A stretch of 64,000 nucleotides of DNA. It comes from Stentor roeselii. Lineage: Eukaryota; Ciliophora; Heterotrichea; Heterotrichida; Stentoridae. Position 1 is the first letter of the stretch; the number at the start of each line of letters is the position of its first letter. Where the stretch lies: contig RSEH01000014.1 in assembly GCA_006503475.1 (NCBI GenBank), positions 62,001 to 126,000 of the forward strand, written 5' to 3'. The notes beneath the pieces were generated by a model. It ran no database searches, was not told where the DNA came from, and was given only the letters and a program-made list of their open reading frames with translations. This document shows, in pieces, positions 27,800-37,860 of this stretch. A program made the position numbers and the translations under genes.

Positions 27800-29251
27800 C
27801 TATAAGTCCCGAAGGAACTCGCGGAACTGGCAGAAAGTGATTTTGCCGGTTTTGTCAGGGTCTATTAAGAGAAGTAACTCTTGAACTACTCCTGGAGGAA
27901 GGTCGTAGCCGAAAGAGTCTTGAAACTCCGAGTGGGTCACGATACCGTCGCCTGAACTGTCTATCATTTTAAAGGCTTTTTCAATGTTTTCATCGGTTAG
28001 AAGATTTTCTCTTTGGATTGCAGCTCGTAAAAACTCGCTGTATTCTAAAAAACCGTTTTTGTCGCTGTCTCCGTTGTTGAATATCACTTCGACTACCTCG
28101 GCGGCCTTTTCTAGCTCCATTTCGGATTTTAAAACGTAGAGAATCTCGTTTTTGCTTAATTTACCGTCTGCGTTGAAGTCTAGCTGCTGGAAGATTAGCT
28201 TCAAGGTCTTTAGTTGTTCGTGTGGGATTATGTGGCTAAGAATATAAGTATAAAGCACTTCTTGGAACTTGTTTTTATTAGAAAACTCTTTAACCCTCAT
28301 CAAAGTGCTAACAATATCCGGACAAGCGATATTAGCTGACTGTACCCAATGCTCCTGCAAAGCAGCAGCTGCAGACAAGCGATGTTCAGGATTGACGACC
28401 AATAACTTCCTAATCAAATCTTTCGCAGAACTTGAAATATCCCTCCATTCCTTAGACTCAAGATCAAACTTTCCCCTCTTAATATTAAGTCTCAAGACCT
28501 GATCAGTGCTAGCTCCAAACGGTGAGTTTCCACTAAGCAAGACATACAAAAGTACTCCAAGACTCCAAATATCCGCTTTTTCGCAGTACTTGCCGTCAAG
28601 TACTTCAGGAGCCATATACTCCAAAGTCCCGACCATGTCAGTCAAAGGTTCAACATAATGAACTGCAGTGTCAAAATCAATGATTTTGACTGACAAGTTC
28701 TTTTCAGAGTCTTCTAAAACAATATTCTCCGGTTTGATATCACGATGAACAATGTTCTTACTGTGTAAATAAGCCAAAGCAGAACAAATCTGCCAAAAAA
28801 TCAAAACACAATCACTTTCAAGTAACTTTCCCTCGTTTATTACCTTTTCAATCAGGTCTCCTCCAGAGTAAAAGTCCATCACAATGTAAAAATTCATCTC
28901 GTCTTCATAAAACTCATGAATTCTCAACACACAAGGATGATCAAGTTCTTTAAATATACCAATTTGCTTTTGTAAGGTTTTATTTCGTAGATAATTCTTT
29001 GGAAGGCCTGATTTCAAGATTTGCTTCACAGCGTAATGCAGGCCTGAACGTCGATGAACGCATTTTTTGACTACTCCGTAAAGACCGATTCCGATTGTCT
29101 CGGATTCGACGTCGTAATCGTTAAGAAATCCAGAAAATTGCTGTTTGATGAATTTTGTTGGAGTCAAAAGGTCACCTGAAAGAAGAGGAAGACTGAAAGT
29201 TCGACCTATTACTCGATCTGAGGTTCTGGAAGTGCTGCAGAGTGATCCCAT
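27800..29251 (-). CDS. calcium-dependent protein kinase (CDPK), DFD variant
   Basis: A 483-residue CDPK: MGSLCSTS (acylation-type start), kinase domain about 48-310 with IGIGLYGVV, HYAVKQILK, HRDIKPENIV and the APEVL segment. An autoinhibitory junction and four EF-hands follow (DFNADGKLSKNEI, DSDKNGFLEYSEF, DSSGDGIVTHSEF, DPDKTGKITFCQF). The DFG motif reads DFD at about 192-194; the metal-binding Asp is kept. The other catalytic residues are intact, so activity is likely. It lies tail-to-tail with the degenerate CDPK, suggesting an inverted duplication followed by divergence. Confidence 0.93.
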   Translation of the reverse strand: MGSLCSTSRTSDRVIGRTFSLPLLSGDLLTPTKFIKQQFSGFLNDYDVESETIGIGLYGVVKKCVHRRSGLHYAVKQILKSGLPKNYLRNKTLQKQIGIFKELDHPCVLRIHEFYEDEMNFYIVMDFYSGGDLIEKVINEGKLLESDCVLIFWQICSALAYLHSKNIVHRDIKPENIVLEDSEKNLSVKIIDFDTAVHYVEPLTDMVGTLEYMAPEVLDGKYCEKADIWSLGVLLYVLLSGNSPFGASTDQVLRLNIKRGKFDLESKEWRDISSSAKDLIRKLLVVNPEHRLSAAAALQEHWVQSANIACPDIVSTLMRVKEFSNKNKFQEVLYTYILSHIIPHEQLKTLKLIFQQLDFNADGKLSKNEILYVLKSEMELEKAAEVVEVIFNNGDSDKNGFLEYSEFLRAAIQRENLLTDENIEKAFKMIDSSGDGIVTHSEFQDSFGYDLPPGVVQELLLLIDPDKTGKITFCQFREFLRDL

Positions 29252-29280
29252 TTAAATATATTCAAGAGTGCTGTTATATT

Positions 29281-29703
29281 ATGGAAGAACTACACTTACA
29301 CCTTCAGGAAAAAAATATCAATAAATTGACGGAGTTTATTGAAAATCATCAGCCGGATAAGGGGTTCTATAGTGAAGATCTTCCATTGTTTTCTACTTTT
29401 CTTATACAAAAAGCTGGGTTTTCTGCATCTCCTCAGACTATCGCTTGGCTTCATTTTCTGACACAAGAGTTTCCCGTAGACGTTAGGAGTGTAAGTGAAA
29501 ACTTCCCTGAATGTCTTCAAAACCTACAGAAAAGATGCCCAAGGACGGAAAAACTTTACATATTGAAAGGAAAACTCGGACTATTCTGCAATTCAAGGGC
29601 CGAAGCCCCAGACATGTCGACAGCAACACCCGAGCAACTTCAATGGTCAGAAGAAGAGTCATCCGAAGGTAACTACCAAGAATTTTCAGTATTACTTACT
29701 TAG
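29281..29703 (+). CDS. small protein, function unknown
   Basis: A 140-residue acidic protein from the ATG at 29281 (after TTATATT). An upstream in-frame ATG is rejected because it would overlap the CDPK start. The content is helical (LHLHLQEKNINKLTEFIE, SPQTIAWLHFLTQEFP) with an acidic Ser/Glu tail. I recognise no family. Its last 8 nt overlap the end of the potassium-channel gene on the other strand. Confidence 0.6.
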   Translation: MEELHLHLQEKNINKLTEFIENHQPDKGFYSEDLPLFSTFLIQKAGFSASPQTIAWLHFLTQEFPVDVRSVSENFPECLQNLQKRCPRTEKLYILKGKLGLFCNSRAEAPDMSTATPEQLQWSEEESSEGNYQEFSVLLT

Positions 29704-30988
29704 GACTATGATCAGGACGTTTAAGTGGCTTAGGTAAACTATTGAGATAAGTTCTTATGTTCCTTAACTTCATTTCGATTTGTCCTATAAGACCTATATC
29801 ATGGTTGAACTCGTAAAGAATACTATTAAAAACTCTAATCTGCTGCTCTTCTAAAGTTTCAGAAGAGATTTTTCGAAGGATTCTTGATTGGAGTTTATTT
29901 TTTTCTTCTTTCAAGGATTTACTTTTCACGATTTTAGCTTTTGAGTAGATTTCAAAAGTTTTTATTATTTTTCCACTTTCTTTTGATGTTGTTATGTCTA
30001 AATACGCGGATTTTTCTGTGTTGTTAAAAGAGATTGCTTCTCTCATCTTCGTAAATATCACTGATAAGAAGACACCGCCCCATATGACTGTCAGGACTGA
30101 GGTAAGTCTTCCGAATCGAGAAACTGGGTACCGGTCGCCGTACCCGATGGTCATCATCGTGATGTATGTAAGCCAAAGACAGTTTTCAATGTTTTCTAGG
30201 TCTTGGAGCATCAGAGGACTTTCAAAGATTTTTATTCCGTAGGCCAAAATAAACATTCCTGGAATAAATATCAAAAATCCAATCACTTGAATCGGGTATA
30301 AATAAGCGTAAGCTTTTAATGTGAAAATTGGTGTCACCTTTACACAGTTTTTTTCACATTTTCTGAGAGCTTCGGTTGTGTTTAGCATTCCGAAACTTAG
30401 AGAAACAGCTAATAAATAGAAAATTCTGAAAAGCATTAAAAATAAGAAGATTTCTTCGAGGTAGTAACACATTGAAACTTTTTGATAGAGGATTACTGAG
30501 TCAATATGGATTTCGATGTTCATGTATGGATAAGGTAAGATAAGGAAGAGAATAATGATAATAAATGACTTTCTATTAAAAAATAGCTCAAATACAGACC
30601 TGGGTCTCGTCATTTCAATCACATCCAGGAAAGACACAGGACGTGGCGGAGGTCTTTTCTCGAATGTAAGCGGATAAAATTTCAAAGCTTTGAAGTAGAA
30701 ATATCTGTAAAGCAACTCGAAAAGAATCCCAATAAGACTCAATATAAGAGAGATGATGCGATATGGGGTTGTGTGATGTGAGTTTATCGAGCAGTGTTCA
30801 ATAGTTCGTTCTAATGAATAGGACTCTTCATATGATACCAGAGCTGGAACTATTGCAAGAGTCCCAGTTAATGCACCAAGAAAGCGAGCAAAGTGAGATT
30901 TGTCTAAAATCAAGCAGTACTCTTTAAATGGATCAGAATTTCTTAAGTTGCTTGGTGAGGCTAATGATCTTCTAATATAGACATTCAT
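29696..30988 (-). CDS. SK-like calcium-activated potassium channel
   Basis: A 430-residue six-span potassium channel. Hydrophobic segments occur near 35-55, 77-98, 142-160, 180-203 and 228-250. A pore follows with the selectivity filter TIGYGDRYP (about 279-287) and a last span (LTSVLTVIWGGVFLSVIF). The cytoplasmic tail aligns by eye with the calmodulin-binding region of SK channels: an NNTEKSAY block, a basic helix and a final short coiled coil before PKPLKRP. S4 is poor in Arg, as in SK channels, so Ca2+/calmodulin gating rather than voltage gating is expected. Such a channel could set the membrane potential during ciliary responses (inference). Confidence 0.85.
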   Translation of the reverse strand: MNVYIRRSLASPSNLRNSDPFKEYCLILDKSHFARFLGALTGTLAIVPALVSYEESYSLERTIEHCSINSHHTTPYRIISLILSLIGILFELLYRYFYFKALKFYPLTFEKRPPPRPVSFLDVIEMTRPRSVFELFFNRKSFIIIILFLILPYPYMNIEIHIDSVILYQKVSMCYYLEEIFLFLMLFRIFYLLAVSLSFGMLNTTEALRKCEKNCVKVTPIFTLKAYAYLYPIQVIGFLIFIPGMFILAYGIKIFESPLMLQDLENIENCLWLTYITMMTIGYGDRYPVSRFGRLTSVLTVIWGGVFLSVIFTKMREAISFNNTEKSAYLDITTSKESGKIIKTFEIYSKAKIVKSKSLKEEKNKLQSRILRKISSETLEEQQIRVFNSILYEFNHDIGLIGQIEMKLRNIRTYLNSLPKPLKRPDHSPK

Positions 30989-31142
30989 TTTTTCTACTTT
31001 TTAATATTTAATGGGATTCTTAAGAACTTGGTAAACAAATAGTTTTAAAATTATCGGAAAGATGAAAAAGGAAGTGAAAAAATTTTAATTAATTGAATGA
31101 TTCTTGCTTAATTTTTTCGATATTTTCTTAGTTAATTGGTAT

Positions 31143-32450
31143 TTAATTACGCACTCTTTTTGTCCTTTTTACCAAAATGTGAGAACGATATGCTTCTCCA
31201 TCATCACCGATTTGAAAATATTTCATTAGTGTCGTATTGGCAATATTTACCAGTTTGCCCCGATTTATAATCTTTACAATCGGGTCATTTCTATAAGTCT
31301 GGTTTATTTGCTTTGATACAAAATCTGGCAATATTCTCAAATCATCCCCAAGGCGGATGTACCACTCTTCTTCTGTTTCATTGTCAAAGAATCTATCGTT
31401 GTGATGAGGGTTTATACGTGGATCATTTTGAGCTAATCTTAAAGGGTCAAAATCCCTAACAGGTTCATCAAAATGATTTTCAACAGGGTGTCTTCCTCTT
31501 GGTCTTCTATGACCCCTCCGATTGTTCCTTCTTTCATCACCTCTTAACTCATAACTTTCTCTCGAAATTACCGAACCATTATCAACTTCAAATTTTACTT
31601 CTTCATTCAGATTATCACTAGGATGAAAGTTTCTTCCCCTGCGATTCCCTCTTCTCCCCCTACCCCTTCTCCGTGGTCCTACATTATCACTGCGAAAGTC
31701 TATTACTTCCTGATTACTTAAAAAATTCTCCTGTTTTTCTAAAGGTTTACCCTGTGTGAAATTGACATTTTCAACAGTGACTTTGAGATTTTTATTAAGC
31801 TCTTCAGTCACATTTGATGCAAGAAGAGTGATAATATGGTCAAACTCTGCCTTTTGCAATTTTATTTCAATGTCTTTAACATTTTTCAGTACTTCCATAT
31901 CAACATAAATACTTGAATCCATGCTTTGTCCAAAGTTCTGTGAGTTCAAGATGGCCTTAAGGATCTTTTTCCTGGCCTGTATAGAGGACTGGATATCTTT
32001 TTTATTCTGATTTACCTTATTCGCATTCACAGTTTTAATACCACGAACTTTTTGCATCAGGTGAATTTTCGCAGTTTCAATCGACTGGATGATTGAATTC
32101 ACACAGCTGATGATTTCATTTTCGCAGATGTTATTCGCTGTTTCGTAGTCTTCGCTTATTCTTGTTAGTTGATCTTCTAGTTGTTCTAGGTTCGAAATGT
32201 CTGACTGGAGGTTGTTCTTTTCTTGGATTAAGTCTTTTTTAGTGGCCTGGCCTGACTCTTGTAGCAGGGAATAGTTCACGGGATATAATGAAAAATTTGC
32301 TGGAAATTCCTTTAGGCAAAAATAACATTGAAGAAGTTTTCCTTTTGCTCGAGAGTGAAGGCAGGGTTCACAGGTTGTATGACCGCAGGGCAGGATTATT
32401 GGCTTTCGGCTTGTTGAGTAAGCGTTGAAGCAAATCTCGCATTCGGACAT
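31143..32450 (-). CDS. RING-finger protein with RG-rich tail
   Basis: A 435-residue protein. The N-terminal RING is CEICFNAYS...LPCGHTTCEPCL...CYFCLKEF (about 4-50), a C3HC4 arrangement. It is followed by a coiled coil of about 150 residues and then an Arg/Gly-rich region (RRRGRGRRGNRRGRNF) typical of RNA-binding tails. The C-terminus has mixed charge. An E3 ubiquitin ligase that binds RNA or ribonucleoproteins is the simplest reading; the RING fits established ligase families, the rest is inference. Confidence 0.8.
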   Translation of the reverse strand: MSECEICFNAYSTSRKPIILPCGHTTCEPCLHSRAKGKLLQCYFCLKEFPANFSLYPVNYSLLQESGQATKKDLIQEKNNLQSDISNLEQLEDQLTRISEDYETANNICENEIISCVNSIIQSIETAKIHLMQKVRGIKTVNANKVNQNKKDIQSSIQARKKILKAILNSQNFGQSMDSSIYVDMEVLKNVKDIEIKLQKAEFDHIITLLASNVTEELNKNLKVTVENVNFTQGKPLEKQENFLSNQEVIDFRSDNVGPRRRGRGRRGNRRGRNFHPSDNLNEEVKFEVDNGSVISRESYELRGDERRNNRRGHRRPRGRHPVENHFDEPVRDFDPLRLAQNDPRINPHHNDRFFDNETEEEWYIRLGDDLRILPDFVSKQINQTYRNDPIVKIINRGKLVNIANTTLMKYFQIGDDGEAYRSHILVKRTKRVRN

Positions 32451-32554
32451 TTTTATTAGGCGTGGGTTTGATTAGGATGGTTGTCTTGACTGTCAAACCC
32501 ATCTTATCTTTGATCAGTTGCTAAACCTAATCTAAATAATTCTATGATTTTATT

Positions 32555-33607
32555 CTAGTCTCTCTTGAAGTTCCTTAAAGAATCAATTGGTTCAATCCAA
32601 ATACTAATATCATCTATTTTCTTAACACTTTTACTTAATTCTGTTCTTATCAGATTTTTTATCTTAGATTCTTTCCAAAACCTCTTCATATCATCTAAAA
32701 TAAAGTTATGTACCTTAGTATTAGATCTAATCATTTGGCATTCATTCTTACATTTTTTCGCTAAATTTTTATCTAATATTTTCATAACCAGAACTCTAAT
32801 ATCTTTTTTTGTATGTTTTCCATACATCATGATTGAAAGTAAAGACTGCTTAAGAGTATATAAATTCCTTAAAAAAGAAAATTTTATAAATATCTTCCAA
32901 ATATTATAACATTTACTTCTGATAATAGAAAAGTAATTATAAGCAGCCTGATGAACCCTCTTTTTAATTGTACGAAAGGGACTAATAATAGATTTTTCAC
33001 TTTTATGAGATTTTATATTAATGTTAATTTTTGCTAATTCATATGGTTTATAAGTAATTTTTAATTGAGGATCAACCTCATCATTATAATCAAGCCTTTT
33101 TCGTGGTTTTTTTAATGGTTTTGTTTTTTTATATCGGATAAAATCATTTACTTCTATATTATTAATTGAATCATTGCACCTGATTTCATCATCTAGATTT
33201 GAATTATACTTTGATCTGGATTGTAAACAAAACATAGTTAGTTTGAATAATCTAAATTTACCTAAAAAAACTGATTCGTTTAGCATGATGGTTATTACTA
33301 ATACTTGCATTTCAAAACAATTCTCAAGATCCTTGAGAATGTTGTCTTTTTGAAATTCATTGAATATATAATTGTCTATAGGTTTATCATAAGAAAAATA
33401 GTTAAATCTTGATAAATCGATGATTTCAGAAGTTTTATATATATTCTGAATCTCTGAGGTCTCTAAATTTCTTTTCGGGTTACTTATCCTATATTTAAAT
33501 TCTTCTTCGTGAACAATAAATCTTATCTCATTTTCCCCAGATCCATAAATGTTTCTTCCCTCTTCAAAAACATTCTCAGAAAGACTCTTCCTATTTTCAC
33601 TTTCCAT
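32555..33607 (-). CDS. AT-rich helical protein, function unknown
   Basis: A 350-residue protein from the ATG at 33605-33607; the frame continues upstream to 33691 without an ATG. It is rich in Lys, Asn, Ile and Ser, mostly helical, with few recognisable motifs (basic YKPYELAKININI, HQAAYNYFSIIRSKCYNIWKI). No signal peptide or membrane span is seen. Codon use is strongly AT-biased, unlike its neighbours. I recognise no family. Confidence 0.5.
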   Translation of the reverse strand: MESENRKSLSENVFEEGRNIYGSGENEIRFIVHEEEFKYRISNPKRNLETSEIQNIYKTSEIIDLSRFNYFSYDKPIDNYIFNEFQKDNILKDLENCFEMQVLVITIMLNESVFLGKFRLFKLTMFCLQSRSKYNSNLDDEIRCNDSINNIEVNDFIRYKKTKPLKKPRKRLDYNDEVDPQLKITYKPYELAKININIKSHKSEKSIISPFRTIKKRVHQAAYNYFSIIRSKCYNIWKIFIKFSFLRNLYTLKQSLLSIMMYGKHTKKDIRVLVMKILDKNLAKKCKNECQMIRSNTKVHNFILDDMKRFWKESKIKNLIRTELSKSVKKIDDISIWIEPIDSLRNFKRD

Positions 33608-33707
33608 CTCAAAAATATAGAATTTTTTTCCCGAAATTCTCTTCTCAATCAAACCAAATTCCTCAAAAGACTTCAAACTTCCCAAAACCAAAACCTAATA
33701 AATTAAA

Positions 33708-34925
33708 ATGTTTGACATACTGTTATTCATTTTATTTACAACACTAGTTCTATCATCCGGTAACTTTTTATTCTACCTCTCTCTCTTCACCCTTCTAAAC
33801 ATCTTTCGTTCATACTTTCTAAGCAAGACCTTTCTATACCACAGTTCCTCCCCATTCACGACTTCAATAATATCCTCTTGTCCTAGTTTCCATTCTGGTT
33901 ACAAGCCGACTTTTTGGCTTTACAACGGCTTAGTTCAAGTGATATTCGAAGCAACGATAGGAAACCTATACAAATACGACTTTATCTGCAAGAAAATCAT
34001 TTACAAACGCGAAATCATCCATCATCCAGACGGAGGCGTCTTGGCAATCGACTGGGCCGGGGCAAGGCCAAGCAAGTCGAAGAAAATCCTGCTGATAGCC
34101 CCAGGGATCACCGGCGACAGTTCAGTTCAATACGTGCGACACTTGGGCCACGACGCAATCGCCAAGGGCTACACAATAGGAGTCCTCATCGGCCGAGGAG
34201 TTTCTGGAATTCCAATAAAAACACCTCTTTTACATAATGCTTGTTCCTTCAATGATTTCGGATTTTTAATTGAAAAAGTAAGGAAAAGGTACCCAAGTGT
34301 TTTTTTAAGTGCTTTGGGAATCTCTTTAGGTTCAGGAATTCTTTTGAAATATGTGACTCAGACTGGAGAAAATTGCGCTTTGGATGCGATTGCTAATGTT
34401 GCTACTTCTTTTAATCATCATTTGTCTGCTCGTGCTATGGATGAATTTTGGCCACATTTTGGCCTTCCTGGAATTGCTTTGTTGAAAATTGTGAAGGATT
34501 ATTTGGTTCAGGTTGAGAAACATTTACTTAATTGGCCTGAAATTTTAGAGGATAGAGAAGTTTTTTTGAATCATGGGAAACAGGTCAAGTCGTTTTATGA
34601 CTTTGATGATAAAATCACTGCCAGACTCTCGGGGTTCTCAGGGGCGGAGGATTATTATAATAAGGGAAGTACTCATGAGGATATTGATAAGGTGAAAATT
34701 CCGCTTTTTGCTATTCATTCACTTGATGATCCGGTAGTTACTGCTAAAGGGATACCTTTTGAGTCTTTTGTTGAACATAAGAATACGATTTTGATGACTA
34801 CTTCAAATGGAGGTCATGTTGGATGGTTTACTGGAATTTTTAAGGTTAAACGATGGTTCCAGGTACCTTGTTTGGAGTTTTTTGAAGCGGTTCGCACACA
34901 GAAGCATAAATTTAAATATAGTTAG
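33708..34925 (+). CDS. ABHD1/3-like alpha/beta hydrolase, tandem copy 1
   Basis: A 405-residue protein with an N-terminal membrane anchor (MFDILLFILFTTLVLSSG). The alpha/beta hydrolase core shows APGITGDSS (oxyanion loop), the nucleophile elbow ALGISLGSG (Ser in GISLG), SLDDPVV (acid) and NGGHVGWF (His), so the triad is complete. It belongs to the ABHD1/2/3 (EMB8, Yju3-like) lipid esterases, which hydrolyse phospholipids or acylglycerols at ER-type membranes. The downstream paralog at 35177 is close along its whole length. The first third is in A/C-rich codons, the rest in T/G-rich codons. Confidence 0.9.
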   Translation: MFDILLFILFTTLVLSSGNFLFYLSLFTLLNIFRSYFLSKTFLYHSSSPFTTSIISSCPSFHSGYKPTFWLYNGLVQVIFEATIGNLYKYDFICKKIIYKREIIHHPDGGVLAIDWAGARPSKSKKILLIAPGITGDSSVQYVRHLGHDAIAKGYTIGVLIGRGVSGIPIKTPLLHNACSFNDFGFLIEKVRKRYPSVFLSALGISLGSGILLKYVTQTGENCALDAIANVATSFNHHLSARAMDEFWPHFGLPGIALLKIVKDYLVQVEKHLLNWPEILEDREVFLNHGKQVKSFYDFDDKITARLSGFSGAEDYYNKGSTHEDIDKVKIPLFAIHSLDDPVVTAKGIPFESFVEHKNTILMTTSNGGHVGWFTGIFKVKRWFQVPCLEFFEAVRTQKHKFKYS

Positions 34926-35176
34926 ATCTGACTTAGGATTAAGTTTAACTATTTTTATAATAAGTGACTTGAAAACAAGGTGTATTTATTTAAAGCTTCT
35001 AGATCAAAATGGAAAAGAATAAGAAAATCATCTACTAGAAAAAACTCATAACATTCAATTGAAACCTATCTCCAATATAATCCAATTTCCAACTTCCTAC
35101 CAAAACCTAATCCTCCAAATAAATTCCCGAAAAGGTCCTTAAAAACAATGCAACTTTAAATAAAAAAACAAATAAA

Positions 35177-36400
35177 ATGATTGATTCAATCCTTTTCCTA
35201 TTTTTTTCTACACTGGCCTTTTTCTTCGGTAACTGTGAGTACTTCCTGATACTCTTCACACTGATCCACTATCTCCGCCCAACCTTCCTCTCAAAGACAA
35301 CCTTATACCACAGTTCCTCCTCCTTCGCGAAATCAATAATTTCCTCATGTCCAAGTTTCCAAGAAGGTTACAAGCCGACGTTTTGGCTTTACAACAGTTT
35401 GGCTCATTTGATATTTGAGGCAACATTTGGTAATTTATACCACTACGACTTTTTATGTGAAAAACTTCATTACAAGCGAGAAATAGTCCAACACCCTGAC
35501 GGAGGAATCCTGGCCATCGACTGGGCAGGGCCAAAAGCAAAAAAATCAAAGAAAATCATGCTGGTGGCCCCGGGGATCTCAGGAGACAGCACGGAACAGT
35601 ACATAAGGCACTTGGGACACGACGCAATTGCCAAGGGATATACAATTGGAGTTCTTACAGGTAGAGGCATTTCAGGACTTCCTTTGAAAACTCCTCTTGT
35701 GCATAATGCTTGCTCTTATAATGACTTCGGGTTTTTAATTAAAAGGGTCAAGAAAAGATACCCGAAAGTCTTTTTAACTGCTTTGGGAATTTCGATGGGG
35801 TCTGGGATTTTATTGAAATATGTTGTTGAAAGTGGAGATAGGTGTGAGTTGGATGCGATTTCGAATATTGCAACGTCTTTTAATCATCATCTTACACTTA
35901 GGACTATTGAAGAGTTTTGGCCACATTTTGGAATTCCTAGCTTTGGGATTTTAAAAGTGCTTCAGAATTCGATTAAGAGGATTGAACATCACTTGATGGA
36001 ATGGCCTGAGGTACTTGATCAGAGAGATGTTTGCTTGAAAACTGGAAAGAATGCGAAAAGGATTTATGATATTGATGATAAAGTTATTTCGAGACTTTCA
36101 GGGTTTTTAAACGCTGAGGAGTATTATCAGGATGGAAGCACTCATGACTTGATTGATAAAGTTAAAATCCCTCTTTTCGCTCTAAACTCTCTAGATGATC
36201 CAGTAGTAACTGCGAAAGGAATTCCTTACGAATCATTCAGAACTCACGAAAAAACCATTCTAATGACCACTTCATGTGGGGGACACGTAGGCTGGTTCAC
36301 AGGCTTCATAAAAGTAAAAAGATGGTTTCAAGTTCCGTGTTTAGAGTTTTTTGAAGCGATTCGGACACACAGTCACCGAAACGACTGGCTGACTAATTAG
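35177..36400 (+). CDS. ABHD1/3-like alpha/beta hydrolase, tandem copy 2
   Basis: A 407-residue paralog of the preceding gene, in the same orientation 251 bp downstream. It has a membrane anchor, APGISGDST, the nucleophile elbow ALGISMGSG, SLDDPVV and CGGHVGWF, so it too looks catalytically complete. The proteins share most residues from about position 60 onward. The duplication is probably not very recent, as many synonymous sites differ. The two copies could differ in substrate or expression. Confidence 0.9.
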   Translation: MIDSILFLFFSTLAFFFGNCEYFLILFTLIHYLRPTFLSKTTLYHSSSSFAKSIISSCPSFQEGYKPTFWLYNSLAHLIFEATFGNLYHYDFLCEKLHYKREIVQHPDGGILAIDWAGPKAKKSKKIMLVAPGISGDSTEQYIRHLGHDAIAKGYTIGVLTGRGISGLPLKTPLVHNACSYNDFGFLIKRVKKRYPKVFLTALGISMGSGILLKYVVESGDRCELDAISNIATSFNHHLTLRTIEEFWPHFGIPSFGILKVLQNSIKRIEHHLMEWPEVLDQRDVCLKTGKNAKRIYDIDDKVISRLSGFLNAEEYYQDGSTHDLIDKVKIPLFALNSLDDPVVTAKGIPYESFRTHEKTILMTTSCGGHVGWFTGFIKVKRWFQVPCLEFFEAIRTHSHRNDWLTN

Positions 36401-36549
36401 TTAAACAAAATTCTAGAAAATCCCCTAATCAAAAAACTCCAAATTCTTCAACACCCAAAAAAAATTATCCAAAAACAACAAAACCCAACATCTTTCCAAA
36501 AAATCCTTAAAATACTTCAAATAATTTATCCTTTAAATCTCTTATCAAT

Positions 36550-37488
36550 ATGATTCACTGCACAAGTAACTTTTAATCAGGAAGAAGAGTAAAGTTTTGC
36601 TTTTGCGTATCTTGGTTCTTCCTCTTGCTGATCATGATAAGTTTATCAATTCTCTCCATAGTCGAAGGTTTCAAAGACCAAAGACAAGTTTTACTTTCAA
36701 GTTATTCAAAACAGATCTCTCTTTGGGAAAAAAGCAAAAGATTAGAATTCGCTGGATTAGACATCATCGTCAACGACAGTCTTAACAACGAGGCTCATCT
36801 TGTGAAACAAGAACAGGACCCGTCGATGCTTCGCAAAGACAACTACACAAAACTCAAGGAATATTCGCCGACCTTCTACTCGATTAGCATCCACAACCCT
36901 AGAGAACTTAACAGGTCAGAAGTGCTTCATTTCAATGTCTCGATCATTGAAAAAGGTCATGTCAGCAACTTGACTATTCCACCATTGAAGGCTTTTAAAA
37001 CTTCTCGTGTTTCTGTCTTGAGCAGAACTTGCAAAAGTTTAGGAGGAAGTTATGATGGATTCGCAAAATGTACACTCAAGTGGGTAGGCATTATGTAGAG
37101 GCTTAATGGATTTTGTGTTAAGGTTAGCAAGGCACAGGATTGGGAACTTGATCGTAATTGGAAGTTTGTTTCTTGTGGCCCTGGCCAAACTATCGGCACG
37201 TATCAAGTAGTTCAAGAAAAAGATGATCTAGGCGACATGACCTACAAGGTCAGATCAGCTTCAGATCCTCTCATCTATGCCAGACAAATAACTCGTAAAA
37301 CTGTGAATTTCGGACTTCCAAAGATCTCCTGGGAAATCATGGGTTTCGTAATGCTTGCCCTTTCAATACTTCTAATTTCCCAGCCAGCTTATTACTTCAA
37401 GCAAAGAATTTACGGAGAGCTTAAAGAATCCCCCATCCTTGTCGAGTTCCAGCCAAGAAAAACTGAAAATCAAGTAAACCTCAAATGA
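36550..37488 (+). CDS. two-span luminal/extracellular-domain protein (two 15-nt introns)
   Basis: Three exons joined by removing GTAACTTTTAATCAG (36566-36580) and GTAGGCATTATGTAG (37084-37098) give a 302-residue protein: MIHCTRRRVKFC, a membrane span (FFLLLIMISLSIL), a domain of about 200 residues with Cys pairs (SRTCKSLGG, FAKCTLKW, FVSCGPGQ), a second span (GFVMLALSILLI) and a short tail. The exon-1 ATG is the only one that puts a start before the first span. Both splices keep one continuous frame. The layout, two spans with a Cys-bearing domain between, resembles conserved membrane proteins of unknown function. It ends with TGA. Confidence 0.78.
36566..36580 (+). other. 15-nt spliceosomal intron
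   Basis: GTAACTTTTAATCAG, inside codon AGA of exon 1/2. Without removal the frame hits TAA. With removal, a start Met and the first membrane span join. Confidence 0.8.
37084..37098 (+). other. 15-nt spliceosomal intron
   Basis: GTAGGCATTATGTAG, ending in the in-frame TAG. Its removal joins two same-phase frames into one two-span protein with conserved-looking Cys on both sides. Confidence 0.85.
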
Positions 37489-37860
37489 TTGATAGTTGGT
37501 AAAGGTTGAATGAATAAAATTTAAGGTAATCTGAATGGTTTAGTTAAAAATTGAAGAAATATCAAAGAATTCACCGTAGTTATCTGCAAAACTGAAATAT
37601 TTGCATGAAATTTAATACAATTCAATTTTTACAATTAATAATTACCAGGACAAAGAAATCCTTAAGTAAAAGTTCCTAAAACCAATTACTCTCCAAACTG
37701 AACCCCTTGTAAAATAACTTCCCTCTCCCTAAACTTTCTTTGAAACATCCTAATTCTTAACCTGATCCACTTCAGAACCTTAAATAATTTTTCCCACCAT
37801 CACTTTCACTCAACATGTTTAAATTTAAAAAATGATGGAGATCCATAGATACTTATAAAT
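37489..37860. other. intergenic, no gene seen
   Basis: 372 bp. G/T-rich near the upstream gene, then A/C-rich, ending in CTTATAAAT just before the DYRK ATG. No frame or RNA is seen. Confidence 0.5.

Noticed and set aside
28266-28502. Plus-strand open frame inside the second CDPK
   Set aside because: Antisense to the kinase-EF-hand junction, no start context, no family.
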